From: Candidatus Woesearchaeota archaeon
Lineage (GTDB): Archaea; Nanobdellota; Nanobdellia; Woesearchaeales; WJKL01
Length of the DNA: 64,000 nt
Direction of reading: 5' to 3'
Assembly (NCBI GenBank): GCA_019322435.1
Contig: JAHWIR010000008.1
Span: 27,421 to 91,420 of the forward strand
Shown here: positions 8,857-15,883 of the stretch, piece after piece
Position numbering within the stretch: the stretch's first letter is position 1
Layout: every line of letters begins with the position of its first letter
Translations under genes and position numbers: made by a program
Notes under the pieces: model-generated
What the model was told of the DNA's origin: nothing
Databases searched by the model: none
Seen by the model: the letters and a program-made list of their open reading frames with translations, nothing else

Positions 8857-10234
8857 CCTGATCTCCTTGTATTCTGTTTAATAGAGAGATTATGGGCCTA
8901 TATTTGTCTCCTGTATCTATTGGTGTTTCTTTAACCAAATGAACATTGACTTCCATATCTCTTGGGATTAATTGATATAGGCTTTCTTTTATTCTCCCTT
9001 TTTGAGCAGGACTTAGACCAAATCTACCTTTAACTATAAATAAATCTAAGTCTCCTTTTGTATTTTGAACAAGCTGGTATTTCAACCCATGAATAGGAAC
9101 ATCTAATTCCAAATACCAATTATAAGCCACATCCATAAAACTGCCCGCAGGTATTATTTCTTTATCATTTACAACAATGGAATCCATATATCTCCCTTGA
9201 GGAGAATCTATAACCCTAAAATTACTTCCACAATCGCAGTTATTTGTTCTTTGTATAGATCCAATGTCTCCTTGTGAATAACGTATAATTGGCGTGGCTT
9301 CGTTTAGCAAATTTGTACCTATAACAAGGCCTCTTTTTCCATTTTCTACTACATTTGTTGTTTCTGGATCAACAACTTCAACATAACAAGCGTCTTCTTC
9401 CAAGTGATACTTTCTACTTGTACATTCAAGAGCGATTCTTGTGAGCTCTTCACTACTGAACTCATCCAGTACATTAACCTTAAAGAAATCAGAAAGTTCT
9501 TTTCTTTCAGCTTCTGTTGACTGTTCTGAATGTATAACAATCAGTTCAACCCCTGAATTTTCAAGATTACATCTTCTTCCCATGATTCTTTTCAAATAAG
9601 TGGGATAAGTGGATAGCACCTTGGGTCTTAATTTTTCTATTGTCTTAACAGCTTCCTCGACAGGGATAGTGGTGGGGGAAAATTCTGTAGGATATTCCCC
9701 ATCAATTGAAGATACCCACCAAGGACTTGTATAGATAAACAGAGCTAAATCTGTTGGATTATAATTGCCACCACTTTGAAAATAGAATTGCCTTGCTCCT
9801 TGAAGTGTGTCCATGTAAATAGCCTCAGAAGATACAGCAATAGTAACAAATTTTCCGGTTGATCCTGAACTTCTTGTAGTAAATTCTGTGCTGTGTTTTT
9901 TACTGATTGTTTTTTCAGGGAACCCGCTTATCAGTTCCTCCTTGGTCAATATAGGCAGTTTTTGAAAATCTTTCCATGTCTTAATGTCTTCTGGTTCAAA
10001 ACCAACAGAAGAATATTTTTCTTTGTAAAGATCAACTGTCTCAAAAGCATGTTTAACTAATTCCTGGATTCTTTTAAATTGGAGATCTTTAATTTTCTCT
10101 AATGGTTGCTTATAGAAATCTCTTATTTTTTCCCATCTAAGATTCATTATTCTTCGAAGTTGGGCATGGTCTCTTTCAGTTTCTTTTCTCTTATTGCTTG
10201 TTCCTAAATTTAAGTAGATTGATTCACTAGTCAT
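8849..10234 (-). CDS. PaaK-like AMP-dependent ligase (phenylacetate-CoA ligase family)
   Basis: A 461-residue ANL-superfamily adenylating enzyme of the PaaK/LuxE/CapK branch. The ATP loop is TTRSSGSTGKFV (residues 119-130), and an IRYSQGDIG core (~315-323) precedes a CDCG pair before the C-terminal domain. Such enzymes activate a carboxylate as acyl-AMP and often transfer it to CoA or another acceptor. No carrier-protein gene is adjacent. It overlaps the GTPase stop and the radical SAM start, so it is translationally coupled as the second gene of the operon. The acid substrate cannot be predicted. Confidence 0.78.
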   Translation of the reverse strand: MTSESIYLNLGTSNKRKETERDHAQLRRIMNLRWEKIRDFYKQPLEKIKDLQFKRIQELVKHAFETVDLYKEKYSSVGFEPEDIKTWKDFQKLPILTKEELISGFPEKTISKKHSTEFTTRSSGSTGKFVTIAVSSEAIYMDTLQGARQFYFQSGGNYNPTDLALFIYTSPWWVSSIDGEYPTEFSPTTIPVEEAVKTIEKLRPKVLSTYPTYLKRIMGRRCNLENSGVELIVIHSEQSTEAERKELSDFFKVNVLDEFSSEELTRIALECTSRKYHLEEDACYVEVVDPETTNVVENGKRGLVIGTNLLNEATPIIRYSQGDIGSIQRTNNCDCGSNFRVIDSPQGRYMDSIVVNDKEIIPAGSFMDVAYNWYLELDVPIHGLKYQLVQNTKGDLDLFIVKGRFGLSPAQKGRIKESLYQLIPRDMEVNVHLVKETPIDTGDKYRPIISLLNRIQGDQDG

Positions 10235-11151
10235 TTTAGATTCACTTTATCTCCATCATTAAGCACATAATCCCTCCCAACCATTTCTCCGTCATGGGTT
10301 GTTGAACTTCCAAAGATTTTAGCACCTTTAATTTTGTCTTTACCTAGACCTATTTTTTTTGCAAAATCTCCTACTGTTACTTCTTGGTTTCTGGGAAATA
10401 TTAAAGGATCGCCATCTACCTGGCCATTTTTGAAACAGTATACCCTCCTGATATTTAGTAATCTATATATTTCATCTCCGATGTCAGTAGGAGAAGATAT
10501 GTCCACTACATTATATTCTTCATAATCAAATTTAGACCATGCAGCCACAAAAGAGGGTTTTTCTATGATATCCTCTTTTGATCTGTATTTATGCTTCTTA
10601 GACTCAGAAACATTTCCGGAGATTATTATAAGATAATCTTCAAGAGTAGAGATAACAGAACTCAGCTCTTTTTTATCTCTTACAGCAACACAAATAACAT
10701 CGGAATTTCTTATGAACTGAATTTTATTTTTATCATTATCTCCCCCATATAAAGAAGGCACTTCTGCTATTTGTATAGGAACGTCGTTGTATACAAAAAT
10801 GCCTGCTTCTGGTTTGTATGTAGTAAAAGGTGCATCAGATATCTTTGGATTTGAATTTGTCAGCATTTGCATTAAGGTACTTTTACCAGAATTTGCTTCA
10901 CCTACAATTGCAACTTGCCTGTTATATTTTATTGAACTGTAAATATTTTGGGGTGGTTGTTTTTTCTTAGAAGATGTTTTCTTTTTTAAGACATCTAATT
11001 CTTTTTTGAATTTTGTTCTCAATTCTAAGTCTCTGGAATCTTTTGGGTTAAGTACGACTAATTCTTCTAATAATCTTATTCTTTCTTGTTCTGTGCTTAC
11101 ATGATTGAGTTTTTGTTTTTTTAGTCTAAATGCTATATTCTGGTTTTTCAT
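10231..11151 (-). CDS. DRG/Obg-like GTPase with C-terminal TGS domain, divergent G motifs
   Basis: A 306-residue protein: basic coiled N-terminus (~1-75), small G domain, and a TGS domain (~236-306, ending in the typical LNDGDKVNLK). G1 is intact (VGEANSGKST, 82-91) and G2 is plausible (TTYKP). G3 reads AEVPSLYGG instead of DxPG, and G4 is SKFD (206-209) instead of NKxD, so catalysis or nucleotide specificity may be altered. TGS domains occur in RNA-associated GTPases and synthetases. It is first in the seven-gene operon, behind its own promoter, which suggests a control or carrier-RNA role for the pathway. It is not the housekeeping DRG, which is larger and has canonical motifs. Confidence 0.75.
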   Translation of the reverse strand: MKNQNIAFRLKKQKLNHVSTEQERIRLLEELVVLNPKDSRDLELRTKFKKELDVLKKKTSSKKKQPPQNIYSSIKYNRQVAIVGEANSGKSTLMQMLTNSNPKISDAPFTTYKPEAGIFVYNDVPIQIAEVPSLYGGDNDKNKIQFIRNSDVICVAVRDKKELSSVISTLEDYLIIISGNVSESKKHKYRSKEDIIEKPSFVAAWSKFDYEEYNVVDISSPTDIGDEIYRLLNIRRVYCFKNGQVDGDPLIFPRNQEVTVGDFAKKIGLGKDKIKGAKIFGSSTTHDGEMVGRDYVLNDGDKVNLK

Positions 11152-11191
11152 ATTAATGCACCATGTTACCCCCGAGAATAATAAGATAATG

Positions 11192-11209
11192 TACTTTAAA
11201 AACCTTCGT
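11192..11209 (-). promoter_or_regulatory. Promoter of the seven-gene operon
   Basis: On the minus strand ACGAAGGTTTTTAAAGTA forms BRE plus TATA, followed by a CGGGGGTAA element and then the GTPase ATG at 11151. The same 18 bp occur before the gene at 48337. The leader is roughly 20 nt. No other obvious promoter lies inside the operon, where all genes overlap or nearly abut. Confidence 0.65.
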
Positions 11210-11213
11210 CAAA

Positions 11214-11945
11214 TTACTCAGCCATCTTCCACAGCATCTCGAAAAAAGCTCTGTAACTATCTGCTACTTCTTTTGATGTTATCAAGAAGACTATTGGGAG
11301 TTTTTTAAGGACTAGGATTCCAACGTGATTTGCATAGATGTCGACTGCTGCTGGTGTTTTCATGTTTTTTGGCATGTATTTTACTTTTGTTAATGGCAAG
11401 CTGGAATAGAATTTTCCTGTGGTTTTTGCATCTGCATTGAAGATCATTCTCATTTTTATGCCTTTTTTGATTCTTCTTCTTGTGTATTGCTTGAAATAAG
11501 TCTTTGCCATGAAGGATTCATCCTGGCCTCTGGCTCCAAACACCAAAATTTCATCTCCTTTTTTTAGTGTTGCAACAATATTATCATAAACATTCCTTAC
11601 TCCTTTGTAGCCTTCGTAGGTTGTTGCTTTTTCTTCTGGAAGATGCTCTTTTTCAATTGCTTTTAATCTTGGGATTATTTCCTGGATCTCTCTTTTTTCT
11701 TGTTCTAAGAGATTTAAAAGAGTATTTGGGTCTGCTGCTGAGAAATGTTTTCTGTTTGCTTTTAGATGGAAACTTACCAGTCCTTTTTCTATCAGTTTGT
11801 TCAAGGATTCGTATACTCTTGATGTATGCAAGCCAGATTTGTGAGTTAGGGGGCCTGTTGTTGTGGTGCCTAATTCTAGCAAAGAAAGATAAATTATTAT
11901 CTCATTCTTTGTAAGGCCTAGTTTTTCAAGTATTGGCTGCTCCAT
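11214..11945 (-). CDS. TrmB-family transcriptional regulator
   Basis: A 243-residue regulator. The N-terminal winged helix (~5-75) has LGLTKNEIIIYLSLLELG and the recognition segment TSRVYESLNKLIEKGLV typical of TrmB. A coiled segment and a C-terminal ligand/phospholipase-D-like domain follow. TrmB proteins sense sugars or other small molecules and bind near TATA boxes. It is on the same strand as the seven-gene operon, ends 62 nt before the operon's first ATG, and has its own TATA box (AGTTTATATAG) ~35 nt upstream. It is a natural candidate for controlling that operon; no binding palindrome is evident. Confidence 0.85.
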   Translation of the reverse strand: MEQPILEKLGLTKNEIIIYLSLLELGTTTTGPLTHKSGLHTSRVYESLNKLIEKGLVSFHLKANRKHFSAADPNTLLNLLEQEKREIQEIIPRLKAIEKEHLPEEKATTYEGYKGVRNVYDNIVATLKKGDEILVFGARGQDESFMAKTYFKQYTRRRIKKGIKMRMIFNADAKTTGKFYSSLPLTKVKYMPKNMKTPAAVDIYANHVGILVLKKLPIVFLITSKEVADSYRAFFEMLWKMAE

Positions 11946-12031
11946 AGCAAATATTAATGTTTGTAACTATATAAACTTTCTCCTTTTTAGGAGGAATATT
12001 ATTTAAGCTAAACACTTCCCATCTATACTGT

Positions 12032-12163
12032 ATGAAGAAATGCCCATTATGCGGAAGGATTTTTGTTGGAGATTTTGATGCCAGCTGCATCGATTGCGGA
12101 CATGACAATGGCTTAAAAATAAGCCATCGAGCACATTTTATCCAAAACGATAAAATGTTTTAA
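12032..12163 (+). CDS. Small zinc-ribbon protein (43 aa)
   Basis: A short open frame that begins MKKCPLCGRIFVG and continues to SCIDCGHDNG, giving two CxxC knuckles (Cys4/7 and Cys19/22) suited to one zinc ion. A TATTTAAGCTA box lies 22-32 nt upstream of the ATG, a normal leaderless spacing, which supports real expression. It is divergent from the TrmB gene and sits in an otherwise empty gap. The function is unknown; such solo ribbons often bind nucleic acid or protein. Confidence 0.65.
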   Translation: MKKCPLCGRIFVGDFDASCIDCGHDNGLKISHRAHFIQNDKMF

Positions 12164-12221
12164 ACTTTCACAATAATTTGAGCGGATTTTTTTTGGTTAG
12201 GGCTCAGGGCTTGATTTCTGT

Positions 12222-12257
12222 AAGGTTTAAATATAGCTAAATATTATTGGAGGTAGA
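12222..12257 (+). promoter_or_regulatory. TATA box and Shine-Dalgarno of the 12263 gene
   Basis: AAGGTTTAAATATAG (TATA) is followed by a GGAGGT ribosome-binding site 8 nt before the ATG at 12263. This is one of the few genes here with both a leader and a perfect Shine-Dalgarno sequence. Confidence 0.55.
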
Positions 12258-12262
12258 TTAAG

Positions 12263-13228
12263 ATGGTTAAAAAGATTTTTTTTAAAGACCCTATCAGAGG
12301 GAATCAAGTTGTAAGCGGAAAGCGATTGATTTCTGCTAGTAGAAATCTAGTAGACAGAATTTTAGATCTTGAATCTGATGAAGCATTAGTTATTCAAAGA
12401 GACAGAGATATTATTCCAGGTGAGTATTCTGACTCAAAGAAGTTTATGAAACACGGCAAAGAAGTCAAGCCGAAGAGAACATATACTTTAAGAGAGATGG
12501 TAAAGCAGAGAAAGATTCCTGTTAAAATAAGGGAAGAGGCATTTGAAACTATTAAAAATCCATATTTCTGCGGATATTCTTTTGTTCCAGCAGGAAGAGA
12601 CAAAGTAAAGAGAAAAGTAAGCCTTGTTGCTTGTTTAGAAGGAAACAGGATATACTGCTATGCGCACCAGGTTAGATTCACTGGGATTGACGTAGGACAA
12701 TATGATGATGCAAGAAGAGTAGAGATAGAAGGGGCTACTGTTCCTGTAAGGGTTCCTTCAAGAACAAAAGGCCAGAGAAAACATGAATTTAATTTAAATT
12801 CTGTTGCAATAGAGGATACTCCAGACAAGTATTCTATTGCTTATGAAATTGAATCTGAAGGGCATCTTTGCAAGCATAAGCAATACATGTTCAGGTATAG
12901 GCCAAAGAGGGGCCATGAAAAATCTAAGATTATAAATATATGCCCTCATGAGATTGCAGCTTATATGGAAGCTGTTGACATGTACTGGAATGAAGACAAG
13001 AATATTATTCCTCTGCAGATGTCCCAGTTTGTTGTTCCGACACAATTCTTTGTTGACCAGTATAAGAAGATCTGCAGGCAGATTGCGTTTGAGAAAGACG
13101 GCAATTTAAAGGTTCCAAACTTTGCTCAAAAGGAGATTTTGCTGTGGGCAATTGTTCAAAGAGAAGGACATGATAAAACCTGCTTTGCTTCAGAAGGAAC
13201 AAAAGTTAGAAGATATAATTGGTCTTAA
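12263..13228 (+). CDS. Uncharacterised 321-aa protein with Cys/His-rich segments
   Basis: I do not recognise the family. The protein is soluble and basic, with no signal peptide. Cys/His-rich stretches (PYFCGYSF ~110, CYAHQVRF ~133, HLCKHKQYMFRYRP ~208 and INICPHEIAAYMEAVDMYW ~230) could bind metal or RNA, and Arg/Lys-rich stretches (RTKGQRKHEF) suggest nucleic acid contact. It has a strong Shine-Dalgarno and TATA box and is followed 41 nt later by the Dph2-like gene with its own promoter. The neighbours are translation factors and modification enzymes, so an RNA-related role is possible but only inferred. Confidence 0.6.
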   Translation: MVKKIFFKDPIRGNQVVSGKRLISASRNLVDRILDLESDEALVIQRDRDIIPGEYSDSKKFMKHGKEVKPKRTYTLREMVKQRKIPVKIREEAFETIKNPYFCGYSFVPAGRDKVKRKVSLVACLEGNRIYCYAHQVRFTGIDVGQYDDARRVEIEGATVPVRVPSRTKGQRKHEFNLNSVAIEDTPDKYSIAYEIESEGHLCKHKQYMFRYRPKRGHEKSKIINICPHEIAAYMEAVDMYWNEDKNIIPLQMSQFVVPTQFFVDQYKKICRQIAFEKDGNLKVPNFAQKEILLWAIVQREGHDKTCFASEGTKVRRYNWS

Positions 13229-13269
13229 TTACGAAGCTTTTTTAAACCGCTTTTTCTTTCTTTTTTCTT

Positions 13270-13914
13270 ATGGAGATGCTGTTTATTGAAGCCAAGAGCA
13301 AAGCTGATGTTAAGAAAGCTGTAGAGAAAGCTATGAAGTACTTACCCAAGAAAGTTGGAATAGTGACAACTGCTCAGCACAAGCATAAATTAAAAGAAGT
13401 TAAGAAGATATTAGAGGAAAAAGGAATCAAAGCTGAGATTGGTGGACAAGTGTTGGGCTGCGATGCTTCTGCTGCTAAAAAGATAAAAGCAGATGTTATT
13501 TTATATGTTGGATCAGGAAGATTCCATCCAATTGAAGTGCAGTTAGAGACAGGGAAAAAGGTTGTTATGGCAAATCCTTTGACAAATGAAGCAAAAGTGC
13601 TGGAGAAAGAGGAAGTTGAGAAATTAAAAAAACAGCAAAAAGGTGCTTTGATGAAGTTTTTGTCTTCTGATAATATAGGGATAATAGTCAGTACAAAGCC
13701 TGGGCAGGAAAAATTGAAAAAAGCAATGGAATTAAAGAAAAGATTAAAAGATAAGAACTGCTATATATTCTTGGCTGACACTATAAACCCTGCTGAGTTT
13801 GAGAATTTTCCTTTTATCGAGTGCTGGGTCAATACTGCATGTCCGAGATTTGCAGATGGTAAAAAAGGTGTTGTGAATTATGGGATTGTGGAAAAAACTG
13901 TCAAAAAAGGCTAA
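13270..13914 (+). CDS. dph2: Short Dph2-like diphthamide synthesis protein lacking the first domain
   Basis: Archaeal Dph2 (~340 aa) is a noncanonical radical SAM homodimer that transfers aminocarboxypropyl from SAM to a His of EF-2. It uses three Cys, one per domain. Here only domains 2 and 3 are present (214 aa): Cys64 in GQVLGCDAS matches the second cluster Cys and Cys191 in NTACPRFADG the third. The domain carrying the first Cys is missing, and the ATG at 13270 sits ~25 nt after a TATA box (GCTTTTTTAAACC), so the short form is the expressed form. Either the missing domain is encoded elsewhere or the chemistry has changed. EF-2 is not in the window. Confidence 0.72.
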   Translation: MEMLFIEAKSKADVKKAVEKAMKYLPKKVGIVTTAQHKHKLKEVKKILEEKGIKAEIGGQVLGCDASAAKKIKADVILYVGSGRFHPIEVQLETGKKVVMANPLTNEAKVLEKEEVEKLKKQQKGALMKFLSSDNIGIIVSTKPGQEKLKKAMELKKRLKDKNCYIFLADTINPAEFENFPFIECWVNTACPRFADGKKGVVNYGIVEKTVKKG

Positions 13915-14014
13915 GAAGCCTATTGAATGGATTGAGATAAAGATTCCTAAGTTTAGGATTCCTGGAATGAAGAACTGGGAGAAGGAAGACGAGAAGCAGA
14001 AGGAGGAAGAATGA
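13880..14014 (+). CDS. Possible 44-aa highly charged protein
   Basis: An open frame from ATG 13880 to TGA 14014 (starting MGLWKKLSKKAKKPIEW) overlaps the end of dph2 by 35 nt and the methyltransferase start by 4 nt (ATGA). The coupling and the lack of any other gene in the 96-nt gap support it. The amphipathic N-terminus and Lys/Glu-rich tail give no family. It could instead be a leader frame that positions ribosomes on the GGAGGAA site before 14011. Confidence 0.45.
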   Translation: MGLWKKLSKKAKKPIEWIEIKIPKFRIPGMKNWEKEDEKQKEEE

Positions 14015-14694
14015 AGAAAGAGAAATATTTTGATAAATGGGCTGAAACATATTCAAGAGGAGAATATCCTTTGTTTGAACAGTGGAATATTGATAAATTG
14101 TTTGAGCAGATTGAGTTAAAAGATGATGATGTTGTGCTAGATCTTGGAACTGGGAATGGAAAACTGCTTAGAGAAGTTGGTAAAAGAGATTTTGCATGCA
14201 GATTAATTGGTATTGATTTTTCAAAAGAGATGTTAGATGAAGCCAGGGAAAAACTAAAACAAGAGAATTTAAATGCTCAATTAATCCAAAGAACATTACC
14301 TGATATTGGTTTAAAGAAAGAATCTGTAGATTATGTGATAAGCAATATTGCATTGCATCATGTTAAAGATAAAAAGAAACTGTATTCTGCGATTTATAAT
14401 GTGTTGAAGAAAGGAGGAAAATTAGTTTATGTTGATTCTCATGACAAACCAGATGAGTGGTTTGATAAAGCAAAAAAAGAATGGTTAAAGAAAGAAGAAA
14501 AGTTTGCTAAAGCTTATAAGAAAAGTGCTGATGATACATGGCAAGAAATTCCAGCAGAGATAAGAGAAAAACATCCTCCTGAGTATCATATAACAACAGA
14601 AGAGGCAAGGGAATTTTTAAGAGAAGCTGGATTTAAGAATATTGAGATAATACCAAGCCCTTCTTATTTTATAGTTGTTAAAGCAGAAAAATGA
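14011..14694 (+). CDS. Class I SAM-dependent methyltransferase
   Basis: A 227-residue methyltransferase with motif I VLDLGTGNGKLLREV (~residues 41-55), an acidic LIGIDFSKEML motif II and SNIALHHV motif IV, of the UbiE/Methyltransf_11 type. The acceptor is unknown. A GGAGGAA Shine-Dalgarno just upstream sets the ATG at 14011. The stop overlaps the U32 gene start (ATGA), so the two proteins are probably made together and may act on the same RNA or cofactor. Confidence 0.8.
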   Translation: MKKEKYFDKWAETYSRGEYPLFEQWNIDKLFEQIELKDDDVVLDLGTGNGKLLREVGKRDFACRLIGIDFSKEMLDEAREKLKQENLNAQLIQRTLPDIGLKKESVDYVISNIALHHVKDKKKLYSAIYNVLKKGGKLVYVDSHDKPDEWFDKAKKEWLKKEEKFAKAYKKSADDTWQEIPAEIREKHPPEYHITTEEAREFLREAGFKNIEIIPSPSYFIVVKAEK

Positions 14695-15872
14695 AACCAG
14701 AACTGATATCTCCAGCAGGAGATTGGATTTCTTTGAGAGCAGGGATTGATGCAGGAGCTGATGCTGTTTATTTTGGGTTGAAAGAGTTCAGCATGAGAGC
14801 TAAGGCTAAAAATTTTGATTTGAAAGAATTGAAAAAAGTTGTTGATGAATGCCATAAGAAAAAGGTCAAAGCATATCTTGCATTGAATACAATAATCTAT
14901 GAAGATGAATTAGAGAAGATAAAGAATATATTGAAGGAAGTTAAGAAAGCAAAGGTTGATGCTATCCATGCATGGGATCTAAGCATAGTGGGAGAAGCTT
15001 TGAAATTAAAGATTCCTGTTCATCTTTCTACACAAGCATCTGTCAGCAATTCAGAAGCTGCGAAATTCTATAAGAAATTAGGGATAAAAAGGATAATTTT
15101 GGCAAGGGAGTGCAGTTTAGAGCAGATTAAAGAGATAAAGAAAGTCAAAGGATTGGAGATTGAGGTTTTTGTGCATGGAGCAATGTGTGTTTCTATATCA
15201 GGAAGGTGTTTTATTTCGCAGTTTGAGTTTGGAAAGTCTGCAAACAGAGGGGAATGCTTGCAGCCATGCAGAAGAGAGTATACTGTAAGTGATGAAGAAG
15301 GAAACAAATTGAAGCTTGGAAACAATTATGTGATGTCTCCGAAGGATCTGTGTGCATTGCCTTTTATTGAGAAATTGAAATTTGTTGATGCATTCAAGAT
15401 AGAAGGAAGGAACAGAAGCCCTGAATATGTCAAGACAGTTACTGAAGTTTACAGAGAGGCAATTGACAAGAAATTGACTAAAGCTAGAATAAAACAACTG
15501 ATGAAAAAGCTGAAAACTGTGTATAACAGAGGATTTAGTTCTGGTTTTTATTTAGGAAAGCCAATGCCAAAGGATTTCACAGATGTTTATGGAAGCAAAG
15601 CAACTAGGAAGAAAGTATATGCTGGGAAAGTGCTGCATTATTATGGAAATATCAAGGTTGCAGAAGTTAAAGTGGAAGCTGGAAGCCTAAAAACAGGGGA
15701 TGAGATAATGATTCAAGGACCAACAACAGGAGTGTATGAGCAGAAGCTGAAGTCAATGGAGATAAAGCATAAGAAAGTAAAAGAAGTAAAGAAAGGAAAT
15801 GCAGTTGGTATTAAACTAGAGAAAGTTGTCAGAAAGAATGATAAAGTGTTTGTAATAAAAAAAGAAAAATAA
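14691..15872 (+). CDS. U32 family protein (RlhA/TrhP/UbiU-like Fe-S hydroxylase)
   Basis: A 393-residue TIM-barrel protein first named peptidase U32. The signature HGAMCVSISGRCF plus SANRGECLQPCRREY is present, with Cys166, Cys173, Cys189 and Cys193. Characterised bacterial relatives bind a 4Fe-4S cluster and use prephenate-linked chemistry to hydroxylate rRNA or tRNA (RlhA, TrhP) or quinone (UbiU/V); protease activity is doubtful for most. The C-terminal ~80 residues form a beta-barrel extension (VYAGKVLHYYGNIKVAEV). It is coupled to the methyltransferase by a 4-nt overlap, which favours an RNA-modification role. Confidence 0.85.
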   Translation: MKPELISPAGDWISLRAGIDAGADAVYFGLKEFSMRAKAKNFDLKELKKVVDECHKKKVKAYLALNTIIYEDELEKIKNILKEVKKAKVDAIHAWDLSIVGEALKLKIPVHLSTQASVSNSEAAKFYKKLGIKRIILARECSLEQIKEIKKVKGLEIEVFVHGAMCVSISGRCFISQFEFGKSANRGECLQPCRREYTVSDEEGNKLKLGNNYVMSPKDLCALPFIEKLKFVDAFKIEGRNRSPEYVKTVTEVYREAIDKKLTKARIKQLMKKLKTVYNRGFSSGFYLGKPMPKDFTDVYGSKATRKKVYAGKVLHYYGNIKVAEVKVEAGSLKTGDEIMIQGPTTGVYEQKLKSMEIKHKKVKEVKKGNAVGIKLEKVVRKNDKVFVIKKEK

Positions 15873-15883
15873 AAAAAGGATTT

